Assembly: GCF_900104065.1 (NCBI RefSeq)
Contig: NZ_FNLC01000006.1
Span: 88,896 to 152,895, forward strand
DNA: 64,000 nucleotides
Direction: 5' to 3'
Source: Natronobacterium texcoconense
GTDB lineage: Archaea > Halobacteriota > Halobacteria > Halobacteriales > Natrialbaceae
Shown: piece by piece, positions 53,696 to 63,673 of the stretch
Layout: each line of letters starts with the position of its first letter
How positions within the stretch are numbered: position 1 is the stretch's first letter
Translations under genes and position numbers: made by a program
Notes under the pieces: model-generated
The model's input: only the letters and a program-made list of their open reading frames with translations
What the model was told of the DNA's origin: nothing
Database searches by the model: none

Positions 53696-54952
53696 ATGAC
53701 CGCCACAACCACGAAAACGCTGGAGGCCACGCTCACCCCACCAACAACCCACAAAGAACGCAAACTGTGCGACCTGCTCGACACCTACCGCGCAGGACTC
53801 CACGAAGCATTCGAGGCCGGGTGCGAGACGATGACCGCCACCAGCGACGTGGTGACGCCCTACGATTTGCCGTATCAGGCGAAAGCGGCCCTGTGCAACT
53901 ACGTCCCGCAACTGCACGGCACCTACGGCGCACAGGAGTTGGACGACACCCATCCGGTTCGGCTCACCAACCAAGCCGCCGAGTTTGACCACTCACCGGA
54001 ACGGGACTACGAGTTTACGTGGTGGGTACCTCAGCCCGGTCGGGGGACGAACTTCTGGATACCGCTTCGGATTAACCCCGCCCAAGAGGGACTGTGGCAC
54101 GACCTCGTAGATGGTGAGGCGTCGGCAGGACAACTCCGCCTGCAACGCCACCGCACGTCGTGGACGCTCCACGTCACCGTCGAGTTTCCGGTCGAAAAAC
54201 CTGACTACGAACCGACAGACGAAGACGTGACGCCTGTCGGCTTCGATATCGGCGAAGCACACCTGCTCGCGGGCTGTGCCTGCGAGCAGGGGACTCCGAC
54301 TGACCCACTACTCATCAACGGTGGTCGCGCTCGTCATCTCCGCAAAGAGATGTACACGACGCTGAAGCGACTCCAAGAGCGCGAGGTCGCCGAGTGGCGG
54401 ATTGACGACCGATTCGACCACTACCAGAACGCACTCACAGACATCATCGAGAAGGCATCCCGGCAGGCCGTCGAGTACGCCTGCCAGTTCGAGAAGCCCG
54501 TGGTCGTGCTGGAAGACCTTTCGGACATCCGCGAAGACCTCGATTACGGCGAGTGGATGAACCGACGCCTCCACGCATGGGCGTTCGCTCGCCTCCAACA
54601 GCGTATCGAAGACAAAGCACGAGAGGCCGGGGTTCCGGTCGAATACATCCGCCCGGAGTACACGAGCCAGACGTGCCACGAGTGCGGCCACATCGGGCAC
54701 CGAAACGGCGACGAGTTCCGGTGTCAGAACGACGATTGTTGGGTGTCGGAGTACCACGCAGACATCAACGCGGCGGTCAACATCGCTGACCGTCTCGACC
54801 CGTGGGGTGAGAGCCTGCCGCTGAAACCGGCAGGCGATGACATCTCACGGGATGGGAGCGCCTGTGACAGCGCCGCGACCCCCACCGAGCAGAGCCAACC
54901 ACGGCAGATGACGCTCGGCGAGGTCGGGTCGGAACCCACTGCCGGTAGTTAG
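53696..54952 (+). CDS. tnpB: TnpB, RNA-guided nuclease of IS605
   Basis: 418 aa. RuvC catalytic residues Asp184 (GFDIGEAH), Glu273 (VVLEDLSDIRE) and Asp356 (HADINAAVNIA) are present. A zinc-binding CHECG...CQNDDC lies at about 326-345. The N-terminal domain (1-170) is complete and the C-terminal tail is polar. TnpB proteins cut DNA guided by RNA made from the element's right end and help retain the transposon. Confidence 0.93.
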   Translation: MTATTTKTLEATLTPPTTHKERKLCDLLDTYRAGLHEAFEAGCETMTATSDVVTPYDLPYQAKAALCNYVPQLHGTYGAQELDDTHPVRLTNQAAEFDHSPERDYEFTWWVPQPGRGTNFWIPLRINPAQEGLWHDLVDGEASAGQLRLQRHRTSWTLHVTVEFPVEKPDYEPTDEDVTPVGFDIGEAHLLAGCACEQGTPTDPLLINGGRARHLRKEMYTTLKRLQEREVAEWRIDDRFDHYQNALTDIIEKASRQAVEYACQFEKPVVVLEDLSDIREDLDYGEWMNRRLHAWAFARLQQRIEDKAREAGVPVEYIRPEYTSQTCHECGHIGHRNGDEFRCQNDDCWVSEYHADINAAVNIADRLDPWGESLPLKPAGDDISRDGSACDSAATPTEQSQPRQMTLGEVGSEPTAGS

Positions 54953-55003
54953 CCGGTATTCCCATGCAGGGAAGCCGCGCCGTTCACGGCGCGGAGGATG
55001 TCA
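54850..55003 (+). ncRNA. Probable TnpB guide RNA region
   Basis: In IS605 elements the guide RNA overlaps the end of tnpB and stops at the element's right tip. Here that stretch contains the strong hairpin 54975-54994 and ends beside a potential target of TnpB. The exact 5' end cannot be seen. Inference from family behaviour. Confidence 0.35.
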
Positions 55004-55012
55004 CTCTGCGTG

Positions 55013-55026
55013 TTCGGATATCCGAA
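55013..55026. promoter_or_regulatory. 14-base palindrome TTCGGATATCCGAA before trmB
   Basis: Perfect palindrome ending 14 bases before the ATG at 55041, close to the right end of the IS element. It may be an operator of the trmB-like gene. Confidence 0.35.
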
Positions 55027-55040
55027 TTCGTGGTTGGGCC

Positions 55041-55852
55041 ATGACACAGGACGAAACAACGGCAGAGGCGGTAAGCCTGTTACAGGACCTGGGATTACAG
55101 GAGTACGAGGCGCGGTGTTTTCTCGCGCTGAACAAACTGCCCAGTGGGACAGCGAAGGAAATACACGAGATATCGGAGGTTCCGCGGACGAGAGTCTACG
55201 ACGCGATTCGCGTCCTCGAGTCCCAGGGACTGGTCGAAGTGCAACACTCGAGTCCCAGCTGTACCGGGCTGTCGACATCAATGAGGCGACACAGATCCTT
55301 CGACAGCGATACAACGATCGGATCGACACGCTCGGGACCCATCTCAAAAACGCGGAAGTCCAGCAGACAGACGACAGCGACGATATCCAGGAGGTCTGGT
55401 CGCTGACCGGACACGAAGCGATCGAGTCACGGACGCTCGAACTGATCGATAGGGCGGAATCCGAGATCGCTCTCCTGGTCGTCGACGAAGATGCTCTCTC
55501 CGAAACGCTGTTCGACGAGCTCCAGAACGCGGCCGATCGAGACCTCTCGATCGTCATGGGGGGACAGGCAGAAACGACGAGGGAACTCGAAGACCAGCTG
55601 TCGAACGTTCGCGTATTCGAGACGGGGATCGACTGGCTTACCGGGACCAGCACCGACAACGAGGTCGCGATCAGCCGTATCCTGCTCGTCGACCGGGAGA
55701 CGTTGCTGATCGGTTCGTACTATCCGGACGCCAGCGAGGGGGCGCAAAACGAGCAAGCGATCTTCGCCAGGGGACTGCAAAACGGCGTCGTGGTCCTCCT
55801 GCGTCGACTGGTAACGGCCGGATTGCCCGCGATCGAAGATCCGGGATACTGA
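55041..55852 (+). pseudogene. TrmB-family regulator gene with a frameshift
   Basis: The first frame gives the winged-helix part (LLQDLGLQEYEARCFLALNK, then TRVYDAIRVLESQGLVEV). At about 55255 the homologous sequence continues in another frame (QLYRAVDINEATQILRQRY and on to EDPGY). The total of 812 bases is one short of a multiple of three, so one base is missing. The gene is either inactivated or affected by a sequencing error. The IS605 element lies directly upstream. Confidence 0.75.
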
Positions 55853-55972
55853 TCGCTCGGTTCGCTCCCGAAAACGACCGCTGGAGAACGGAATCGCTGT
55901 CTCGAGACGACGATCGAGGTCGGGACACGAGAAACCGGAAACGGTAAGCGGTCCCCGCAATGGGTATCTGAT

Positions 55973-57097
55973 ATGTACGAGTACATCGAACGGTACGGCC
56001 CCGAGCGCATCTGGGCTGCGACCGTTCTCGTGCTCGCTGCTGGAGTGGTTCTCCTTGCCGTGCGGTTCCCGCAGCGAGTGTACGTCGACTTCATCTGGCA
56101 GTACTACTGGGGGCCGGTCGTCGCCGACGCCCACGGCTGGGGCTGTGTCGCCTGGGCCGGCGGCGAACAGGTGCCGTGTGCGGAGGCTCCCGGCGCAGAA
56201 CCGACGGCCTCACCCGGATACACGTTCGTCTCTTACGCGGGCTACATCCCGACGCTCGTCCTGGCAGTCATCGGGATCGTCTTCCTGATCCAGCGACTCG
56301 AGATCGAACGCTACCGGGCTGGCTTCTACGGATTGTTCCCGTTCATGCTGTTTGGCGGTGCCCTGCGTGTCGTCGAGGACGCCAACGTCGCCGCGTTCCG
56401 GGACACGGGTGAACTCGCGATCGAACTCCCCTGGTCCGGATTCCTGATCAGCCCGTTGATCTACTTCACCGTCTTCGCCGTGACGGTCGTCGCCGTCGTC
56501 GTCTCGGTCTGGCTGGATCGCAACGACTACGTCCCGGGCTACGAGTATCCGCTGTTCGGTATCGGAACCGGGCTGCTGGCGCTGACGCTCGGCTATCTCG
56601 GCTATCTGGCTGTAGCGGCAGAGTACGCCACCTTCTACCCGTACCTGCTGTTGACGACGCTCGTCGGCGCGTCGATCGCGACGTGGCTCACCTGGGAAGC
56701 GGTCGAACGGTTCACACCCGAGATCAACCGCGGAACGCGGTACATGGGACTGGTCGTCATCTGGGCGCACGCGGTCGACGGCGTCGCGAACGTCATCGGC
56801 CTCGACTGGGCGGTCGCGTTCGGCCACACGCAGAATCTCGTCCCGAAACACCCGGTCAACGCGACGATCGTCGACGTCACCGGCTCGATCCTGCCGGCCG
56901 AGATCGCCGAAATAACCGGTCAGGCGTGGCCGTTCCTGCTCGTAAAGCTCGCGGCAGCCGTCGTCGTCATCTGGATCTTCAACGAGGAGGTCTTCGACGA
57001 GAGTCCACGGTACGCCATCCTGCTTATGATCACCGTCGTCGCCGTCGGTCTCGGCCCCGGAACGCGTGACATGCTCCGGGCGACGTTCGGCGTCTAG
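55973..57097 (+). CDS. DUF63-family membrane protein
   Basis: 374 aa with about eight to nine helices. Family motifs include [45 protein letters not shown] and GWAHxxDG-like [16 protein letters not shown] conserved archaeal membrane protein of unknown function. The ATG follows directly after a GATATG sequence at 55970-55975. Confidence 0.87.
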   Translation: MYEYIERYGPERIWAATVLVLAAGVVLLAVRFPQRVYVDFIWQYYWGPVVADAHGWGCVAWAGGEQVPCAEAPGAEPTASPGYTFVSYAGYIPTLVLAVIGIVFLIQRLEIERYRAGFYGLFPFMLFGGALRVVEDANVAAFRDTGELAIELPWSGFLISPLIYFTVFAVTVVAVVVSVWLDRNDYVPGYEYPLFGIGTGLLALTLGYLGYLAVAAEYATFYPYLLLTTLVGASIATWLTWEAVERFTPEINRGTRYMGLVVIWAHAVDGVANVIGLDWAVAFGHTQNLVPKHPVNATIVDVTGSILPAEIAEITGQAWPFLLVKLAAAVVVIWIFNEEVFDESPRYAILLMITVVAVGLGPGTRDMLRATFGV

Positions 57098-57184
57098 GCG
57101 ACTCTCCGGTTTTGTCGCTCAGTTCGCACCGGTAGCCGCGAAGAAAAAAGCTATCAGCGGTAGCGAACGTGCACATTCTTGTCA

Positions 57185-57928
57185 ATGGATTCACGCCTAT
57201 TGCTGGTCCTCGCGCTCCTCGTTGCCGCCCTCCTCCCCGCGAGCTTTCTCGTTGCGCCGGACCTCTACGTCGAGCCGACCGAGACCGAGCGGTACGCGAT
57301 CACCCACGAATCGACGACCTCGTTCGACGCGACGATCGACGACACCGACCTCGAGGAGGCTGACGCAACTACGGTCGGCGATCTCCCCCCAGTGGCGCAG
57401 CAAGCGTTCACCGAGATGCGAGACGAGTACGAACGATCGACAGCGAATTCCGGATGGCACGAGACCGCAATCGTCGTCTGCCCCGACTCGTCGCTTACCT
57501 GTCCTGCGTACGACGAATCCGTTCGGACCGAGTTCCCATCGGACGCCTACGAGTATCCCGGCGGCGCAACGAGTAACACCTACTCGCTGCTCGAGGCCGA
57601 CGGTGAACGCTATCTCGTCGAAACGAAGTACGGCTACGGGCTCGGATTTGGCGCGCTGATCGTGCTGCCGCTGGTGTTTCTAGGTGTCGTGCTGTACGGC
57701 CTTTCCCTCGGAACCCTCGCGCTGTCCTATCGCGAGACTCATCCCTACAGCGTGTTCGGCTGTACGGGCATCGGACTGATCGTTCTCGCGCTTCCACATG
57801 TATGGATCGGCCTGGGTGCCAGTGGCGTGGTGTTTCACTACGTTCTCGTGCTCCTGCTCGCCGGTTTCGTCGGCTCCACACTGGCGATCTTCGTCAGTTC
57901 TCGCCGCAACCGTCGGTCTCGGTCCTAG
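57185..57928 (+). CDS. Membrane-anchored hypothetical protein
   Basis: 247 aa from the ATG at 57185; a TTG at 57179 would add two residues. N-terminal hydrophobic segment (LLVLALLVAALLPASFLVA) followed by an extracytoplasmic domain (about 30-150) with two Cys in VCPDSSLTC, then three helices. No family recognised. Confidence 0.65.
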   Translation: MDSRLLLVLALLVAALLPASFLVAPDLYVEPTETERYAITHESTTSFDATIDDTDLEEADATTVGDLPPVAQQAFTEMRDEYERSTANSGWHETAIVVCPDSSLTCPAYDESVRTEFPSDAYEYPGGATSNTYSLLEADGERYLVETKYGYGLGFGALIVLPLVFLGVVLYGLSLGTLALSYRETHPYSVFGCTGIGLIVLALPHVWIGLGASGVVFHYVLVLLLAGFVGSTLAIFVSSRRNRRSRS

Positions 57929-58074
57929 TACTATCTCGAGAGTAGTACTGCATCGGCCGCTACTCGAGACGACTGACTGTCTACGTTCGAACGATTCGAG
58001 TCGATGCGATCTCCGGACGAGAGTGTTTCAGAACGCGAGTGGCTCGACACCACGATCGCCTTCGTACGGTAGTG

Positions 58075-58869
58075 TCAGTCGTCCATGCGCCAGGTATCCG
58101 CTTGCTCCCAGAGTTCGTCGAAACTCTCCGCGAGTTCGCGGGCGGTCTCGTCCTCGCGGAAGTTGACGACCGCGAGCAGTTCGTCGGGTGCTGCGGGGTT
58201 GACGACCTCGAGACAAACTTCCGAGCCGTCCAGCACGATGAATCGTTGCTCGGGGATCCGTTCCGCTTCTCGGGCCTCCATCCCGGTGGCGACGAGGTCG
58301 TCGATCCGGTCGGCTGCATGTTCGAAGTTCGTCGCCAGGAGGCGGACCGAGATATCTATCTCGAGAAGGTCTCGCAGTCGGTCAGCGAACACGGTTTCGA
58401 ACTCGGGACTGACGTCGACCGTGTCCGCAGCAATCCGGATCGAGTCGTCGGCTGCGGCGAACCGCTCGAGCAACAGATCCCGGGCCGCGTCCTCGTGAAG
58501 CGCACTCGTGGTGAACCCGCCTTTCGTGTCGTCTTCGGTAATCCCCGAAAGTGCGTCGGCTGCGGCCGAAGCTGTCCGTTCGTAGGCTGTTTGCTGTTCC
58601 TCGAGTTCTTCGACTCGGCGATCCAGGAGTCGGTCGACGGCTTCGTCGGGTTCGACGTGGACGTAGGTTCGGGGGCGTCCGTCGTCTGCTCTGGCTAGCG
58701 AGCGGTCGACTAGCGAGTTCAGCACGTCGTACACCCGTCCCTGGGGGACGTCTGATTCTGCGGCGACCTCGTCGGCAGTCATCGCCCCACCCCGTGTGAG
58801 TTCCACGTAGGCTCTCGCCTCGTAGTTCGAGAGCCCGAGTTCAGCGAGTAGATCGGCGTGTTCGTCCAT
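58075..58869 (-). CDS. TrmB-family transcriptional regulator
   Basis: 264 aa from the ATG at 58869. Winged helix ELGLSNYEARAYVELTRGGA and GRVYDVLNSLVDRSLARADD, a coiled-coil linker (ELEEQQTAYERTASAAADAL) and a C-terminal effector region (LLLERFAAADDSIRIAADTV). Divergent from the surface-protein/RND operon, so it probably controls it; a palindrome lies in the shared promoter. Confidence 0.88.
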   Translation of the reverse strand: MDEHADLLAELGLSNYEARAYVELTRGGAMTADEVAAESDVPQGRVYDVLNSLVDRSLARADDGRPRTYVHVEPDEAVDRLLDRRVEELEEQQTAYERTASAAADALSGITEDDTKGGFTTSALHEDAARDLLLERFAAADDSIRIAADTVDVSPEFETVFADRLRDLLEIDISVRLLATNFEHAADRIDDLVATGMEAREAERIPEQRFIVLDGSEVCLEVVNPAAPDELLAVVNFREDETARELAESFDELWEQADTWRMDD

Positions 58870-58894
58870 ACAAAGCAATTGTGGGGAAGAAACA

Positions 58895-58904
58895 ACAAGC
58901 TTGT
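58895..58904. promoter_or_regulatory. Palindrome ACAAGCTTGT in the trmB / surface-protein promoter
   Basis: Perfect ten-base palindrome within the 83-base divergent promoter. A related ACAAAGCAATTGTGG at 58870-58884 repeats the outer ACAA...TTGTGG pattern, as for paired operator half-sites. Confidence 0.4.
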
Positions 58905-58952
58905 GGTTTGTAATAGAAAGGTTGATATGTGGTCTCCGGAAACGGTCACGTA

Positions 58953-60848
58953 ATGAAACGGAACCGAATCGTCGCGTTCACAGTCGTCTTGCTGGCGGTG
59001 ACTAGTCTCCCTCTAATCGGTTCCACTGCCGCGTCGAGTACACCAAGTTTCGATGTCTACACTCCTGAGAACATCGTCGAACCGGGCGAAGAAACGAATC
59101 TCGAACTCGAGATACGTAACGGGGCGTCGACCGAAGACGATGACGGACTCGGCGACACGCCGATGACCGAGGCCCGTGACGTGACCGTCGAACTCGAGAG
59201 CGAGGACGCGCCGATCGAGGTGAAGACGGGTGAGTCGCCACTTCCCACGATGTCCGCCCAGACGCTCTTCTCGGAGTCGTTCACGATCGCAGTCGACGAG
59301 GACGCCGAGGCGGGAACGTACGAACTCGAGGCCGAAATCGACTATACCTACACGAGACAGAACGGGCAAGAGCATACGACGTCCACGACCGAAACCGTCG
59401 AGGTCATCGTCGAGGAACGAGCGCGGTTCGACGCCATCGACGTCCAGTCCGACCTCGTGGTCGGCGACCGCGGACTGGTTACGCTCGAGTTAGAGAATAC
59501 GGGCGTCGACAACGCGAGCGATGCTGTCGTCCAGTTCAGTTCGCCCGACGAGAACGTCCAGACGATCGATCCGACGACCGACGAGTCAGAACTGCAGACG
59601 TCTGGTAACGAGGAGTACGTCGGCGACTGGTCGGTCAACGAGACGGCGACGGTCCAGGCAGCGATGGACGTCGACCCCGACGCCATCGCCCGAACCTACC
59701 CCGTCTCGGTCACCGTCGAGTTCCGCGACGAACAGGGTGTCGACAAGACCTCGCGGGAAGTCCGGGTCGGTGCGGAGACGGCCCACGAACAGACGTTCGA
59801 CGTCGATAACCTCGAGACCGACCTCTACGTCGGCGAGGACGGTACCGTCGAGGGTTCGATCGTCAACGAGGGGCCGAAGCCAGTAGAGGGTGCAGTGATC
59901 GTCGTCGACGACGGCGAAGACGAAATCGTCCCCGACTTCGAGGATGGGCTGGGAAGCGGCTCGAACGTCTATCCGCGCGAGACCCAGTTCGCCGTCGGCG
60001 ACCTGAAACCCGGTGAGGCGGCTCCCTTCGAGTTCCGGGTTGGAATCGGCGGTGAAGCCGAACCCGGACCGAGAGTGATGGAGGTCGACGTTCGGTACCG
60101 GAACGTCCACGACGACATCCGAATGACTCACGAACCGATCGACGTTCCGCTCGAGGTCGAACCCGAACGCGACGAGTTCGTCGTCGAACCAGTCGACGCC
60201 GACTACGAAATCGGCGAAACCAGGGAGATCGACCTCGAGGTGACGAATGCCAAGTCCGAGATCGTCACCGACGTCGAGGCGAAACTCTACACGAACGACC
60301 CGCTGGACAACCACGACGACGAGGCGTTCGTTCCCGCTCTCGAACCCGGCGAGTCGGCGACGATGAGTTTCGAGGTCGAAGTAGCCGACGATGCGACCGC
60401 TCAGACGTACCCGCTGCGGATGGACTTCCGGTACGACGACGAGCGGTCGAACTCCCAGCTGACGGACACCTATCGCGTGCCAATCGAAGTCAACGAATCC
60501 GAAGGCGGGCTCTCCGTGCTGTCCCTGCTACTCGTGCTCGGGCTCGTCGCTGGGACCGCCGGGGTCTACTGGCGACACCAGGAGACGGTCGACGAACGAC
60601 TCGAGGGCGTCCCGGTGCTCGAGCGAGTCACCGACCTGTCGCTCCCGGAGTCGGTTAGACAGCGACTCGAGGGTGACGAGGAGTCGTTCGGTACCACGTC
60701 CGGGTATAGTGGCGGTTCCGGTCGGGTTTCGGGCTCGCTGTTCGAGTCGGAGGACGACGAGGACGACGGCGAACACCTCGACTTCGACGGAGAAGAACTG
60801 GAATCGGACGAATCGGCATCGAAACCCGAGTCCGACGCCGAGAACTGA
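58953..60848 (+). CDS. COG1361-type secreted/anchored surface protein
   Basis: 631 aa. Sec signal near residues 5-30 (FTVVLLAVTSLPLIG). Several Ig-like/CARDB-type repeats follow, each with patterns such as PGEETNLELEIRNG, VGDRGLVTLELENTG and IGETREIDLEVTNA. A single C-terminal helix (LSVLSLLLVLGLVAGTAGVY) precedes an acidic cytoplasmic tail. Six bases before the RND gene in the same operon. Confidence 0.83.
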   Translation: MKRNRIVAFTVVLLAVTSLPLIGSTAASSTPSFDVYTPENIVEPGEETNLELEIRNGASTEDDDGLGDTPMTEARDVTVELESEDAPIEVKTGESPLPTMSAQTLFSESFTIAVDEDAEAGTYELEAEIDYTYTRQNGQEHTTSTTETVEVIVEERARFDAIDVQSDLVVGDRGLVTLELENTGVDNASDAVVQFSSPDENVQTIDPTTDESELQTSGNEEYVGDWSVNETATVQAAMDVDPDAIARTYPVSVTVEFRDEQGVDKTSREVRVGAETAHEQTFDVDNLETDLYVGEDGTVEGSIVNEGPKPVEGAVIVVDDGEDEIVPDFEDGLGSGSNVYPRETQFAVGDLKPGEAAPFEFRVGIGGEAEPGPRVMEVDVRYRNVHDDIRMTHEPIDVPLEVEPERDEFVVEPVDADYEIGETREIDLEVTNAKSEIVTDVEAKLYTNDPLDNHDDEAFVPALEPGESATMSFEVEVADDATAQTYPLRMDFRYDDERSNSQLTDTYRVPIEVNESEGGLSVLSLLLVLGLVAGTAGVYWRHQETVDERLEGVPVLERVTDLSLPESVRQRLEGDEESFGTTSGYSGGSGRVSGSLFESEDDEDDGEHLDFDGEELESDESASKPESDAEN

Positions 60849-60854
60849 CGAGCG

Positions 60855-63275
60855 ATGGCATCGCAACCGGACTCCCTCGACCGGATACTCGATACCGTCA
60901 ACTACTGGATCACCGAGCGGCCGCGAGCAGTCATTATCGCCTTTCTGCTCGTTACAGCGCTGTTTGCAGGCGGCCTGGGAAGCATCGAGGTCGAAGAGGG
61001 CGTCGAGGCGTTCGCAGAAGGTGTTCCTGCCTACGAAGCACAGCAATCGATCGAAGAGGAGTTCGAACCACCGTTCGAAGACGATGCGACGACCACACAG
61101 ATCATCAAGCGGAGTGACAACGTCGTCTCCCAGGAGTCACTGTTACAACTCCTCGAGTTCCAGTACTATCTCGAGGAGAACGACGAGTTCCGCGTCGAAG
61201 AAACCTCCAGTATCGCGGAGTTTGTCGCGCTGACGATTGATCCGACGGCGGAGACCCGGGAGGAACAGATCCGGACGTTAGAGCACAGTTCGAACGGTGA
61301 GGTGCGTGACGTCGTTCGCGATCTGGGGGGGAACCCTGACTTTGCTGCGCCGTTGAGCAACGACTTCAATCAACAGGAGCCTCGAGCATCGGCTGTCGTC
61401 GCGACCGCGACTCACACGGACGACGCCGACGAGCAGGCTGTTCAACAGCGAACGCAAGAAGCAGCGGAGTCGATGACGGAAGACATCGTCGTTTTCGGCG
61501 GGGGTATTCTCGACTCCGAATTCGAAAGCGCGATCGAGGACTCGCTTACGATGATCGTTCCCGTGGTGATCCTGTTGATTCTCGGGTTCCTGACGTCTGC
61601 ATACCGTGATCCGTTCGACCTCGTGCTCGGGTTGGTTTCGCTGGTGATGGCCGTCGTCTGGACGTTCGGCTTCATGGGGTACGCCGGGATTCCGTTCACC
61701 GACATGATGATCGCGATCCCGCCGCTGTTGCTCGCTATCGGGATCGACTTCGGTATCCACACTGTAAACCGGTTCAGAGAGGAACGTGAAGCCGGAGCCG
61801 GGATCGAAGACGGAATGCGGACCGCAGCCGAGCAGTTGCTTGTCGCGTTCTTCATCGTCACTGGCACGACCGTTATCGGGTTCGGGGCCAACATGATGAG
61901 TGAACTCGGCCCCATTCAGGAGTTCGGATTCGTCGCTAGCGTCGGAATCGTGTTTACGTTCCTCCTGTTTGGCGTCTTCCTCCCGGCGGCGAAAGTCGAA
62001 CTCGAGCGGTTCCGACGGGCGTACGACCTGCCGTCGTTCAGCACGTCACCGCTCGGCTCGGAGGATTCTGCACTGGGCCGCCTGCTGCCCTACGGAGCGC
62101 ACGCAGGGAACAAAGCGCCAAAAGCGATGCTTCTGGTTGCACTCCTGTTGACCGCGGGTACTGGCGCATACGCAACGACGGTCGACACGACCTTCGAGGA
62201 CGAAGACTTCCTTCCCGCGGAGGAGCTTCCAGCCTACGCGGAAGCCGCGCCGGAGCCGCTGGCTCCGACAGAGTACACCGCAACTGGCACAATCAACTAT
62301 CTCGAGGAGAACTTCGAGAGCGGGGAAGACGACGAAGTAACGATCTACGTCCAAGGGCCGATACACGAGGATCACGTCCTCGAGTCCGTCGACCGTGCTG
62401 GCTCGGACCCACCATCGACGATCATCACCGCAGACGGGCACGCTGACAGCCAGAGCGTCGTCGACGTCATGCACGAACACGCCGAGGACGACGACGAGTT
62501 CGCGTACCTGCTCGAGGCAAACGACGTCAGCGGGAACGGTGTTCCCGATCGGAACGTCGGGTACGTCCTCGACCAACTCCTCACATCGGATGCTCGGGAT
62601 GACGCACTCGAGTACGTCACCGAAGATCAGCGGAGTATGCGCGTCATCTACACTGTCGAGGCTGACGCAACGCAGGAAGAAGTCAGCAACGATGCCGAGG
62701 AACTTGCTGCTGACTACCGCCTCGGTACGACGCCGACCGGCGATATCGTCGTCTTCCACGAGATTTCGAATCTCGTCTTCGAGTCGTCATTGCTCAGTCT
62801 TGCGATTGCGCTTGCACTCACAGCCGGATTCCTAATGCTGATCTATCACGTTCTCGAGGGTCGGGCATCGCTTGGCATAGCAAATCTCATTCCGATCATC
62901 GTCACCGTGGCCGTTCTCGGTGGGACGATGCCAATGGTTGGAATCGCGTTGAACGCTCTTACCGGAACAGTGCTGTCGATCACGATCGGTGTGGGTGTTG
63001 CCTACTCGGTTCACGTCACTCACCGGTTTATCGACGAGTACAACGAATGCGAGGATGCCTACGAATCGCTGCTAACGACCCTTCGCGGAACGGGTGGTGC
63101 ACTGACGGGTTCGATGCTGACGACGCTCGGTGGCGCTGGATCGCTGATAATCGCAGTCACTCCCGCGATCGGACAGTTCGGCGTGTTGATGGTCATCAGC
63201 GTCATCTACTCGTACCTGATGGCGGTGATCGTGTTGCCGCCGACGCTCGTGGTCTGGGAGCGACTGTTCGGCTGA
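60855..63275 (+). CDS. RND/MMPL-family exporter
   Basis: 806 aa with two homologous halves, each with one helix, a large extracytoplasmic domain and a five-helix bundle. Motifs include GVEAFAEGVPAYEAQQSIEE, AIGIDFGIHTVNRFREERE in the first half and GVGVAYSVHVTHRFIDEYNE in the second (matching positions). Substrates could be lipids or hydrophobic compounds. The preceding surface protein may be its periplasmic-type partner. Confidence 0.9.
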   Translation: MASQPDSLDRILDTVNYWITERPRAVIIAFLLVTALFAGGLGSIEVEEGVEAFAEGVPAYEAQQSIEEEFEPPFEDDATTTQIIKRSDNVVSQESLLQLLEFQYYLEENDEFRVEETSSIAEFVALTIDPTAETREEQIRTLEHSSNGEVRDVVRDLGGNPDFAAPLSNDFNQQEPRASAVVATATHTDDADEQAVQQRTQEAAESMTEDIVVFGGGILDSEFESAIEDSLTMIVPVVILLILGFLTSAYRDPFDLVLGLVSLVMAVVWTFGFMGYAGIPFTDMMIAIPPLLLAIGIDFGIHTVNRFREEREAGAGIEDGMRTAAEQLLVAFFIVTGTTVIGFGANMMSELGPIQEFGFVASVGIVFTFLLFGVFLPAAKVELERFRRAYDLPSFSTSPLGSEDSALGRLLPYGAHAGNKAPKAMLLVALLLTAGTGAYATTVDTTFEDEDFLPAEELPAYAEAAPEPLAPTEYTATGTINYLEENFESGEDDEVTIYVQGPIHEDHVLESVDRAGSDPPSTIITADGHADSQSVVDVMHEHAEDDDEFAYLLEANDVSGNGVPDRNVGYVLDQLLTSDARDDALEYVTEDQRSMRVIYTVEADATQEEVSNDAEELAADYRLGTTPTGDIVVFHEISNLVFESSLLSLAIALALTAGFLMLIYHVLEGRASLGIANLIPIIVTVAVLGGTMPMVGIALNALTGTVLSITIGVGVAYSVHVTHRFIDEYNECEDAYESLLTTLRGTGGALTGSMLTTLGGAGSLIIAVTPAIGQFGVLMVISVIYSYLMAVIVLPPTLVVWERLFG

Positions 63276-63639
63276 GCGACAGTCACTAACGCGTCGTTTT
63301 CCCCGGACTGCGTCTTCGGCGAGCGGCTGTCCGTTCATCTAAACGAAACGTATATCGTCGGGATGGATCGTCGTGAACACTTCTCGACGAAGCAACGAAA
63401 CCTAGAATGTGGCTGCCGACCTGTCCAGTCTGAAAGTCTCGAGACGGAACAGAACAAAACGACGGCTGTCAGGGTTGCAAGGGACGTACGACAGCGCACC
63501 GAAGATCGCCACAACAGCCAGGTGAGTGCGACGACGACCGGAACGACGAACGCAAGCGAGAAGAAAGCTAAATTACACCGACGAGTCTCGAGCTGGCCCG
63601 CCAATCGATATGGAGTGGAGACGTCTATCTTTCTTCGAG

Positions 63640-63673
63640 GAGAGAATCCTGCCGTTTACGGCGGGCGTGAATC
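63640..63673. repeat. Solo copy of the IS605 left end
   Basis: 34 bases matching 53169-53202 at all but two positions (both C to T, which keep the hairpin core). No tnpA or tnpB follows. It marks a past insertion or a non-autonomous derivative. Confidence 0.7.

Larger units (their letters stand above)
53169..55003 (+). mobile_element. IS200/IS605-family element with tnpA and tnpB
   Basis: Contains complete tnpA and tnpB. The left end carries the hairpin 53177-53194 (7-bp stem, loop TTCA) and the right end the hairpin 54975-54994 (8-bp stem, same loop and GCCGTTCACGGC core). No terminal inverted repeats or target duplications, as expected. Exact tips are approximate. The right end lies about 40 bases upstream of a frameshifted trmB gene. 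Confidence 0.88.
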
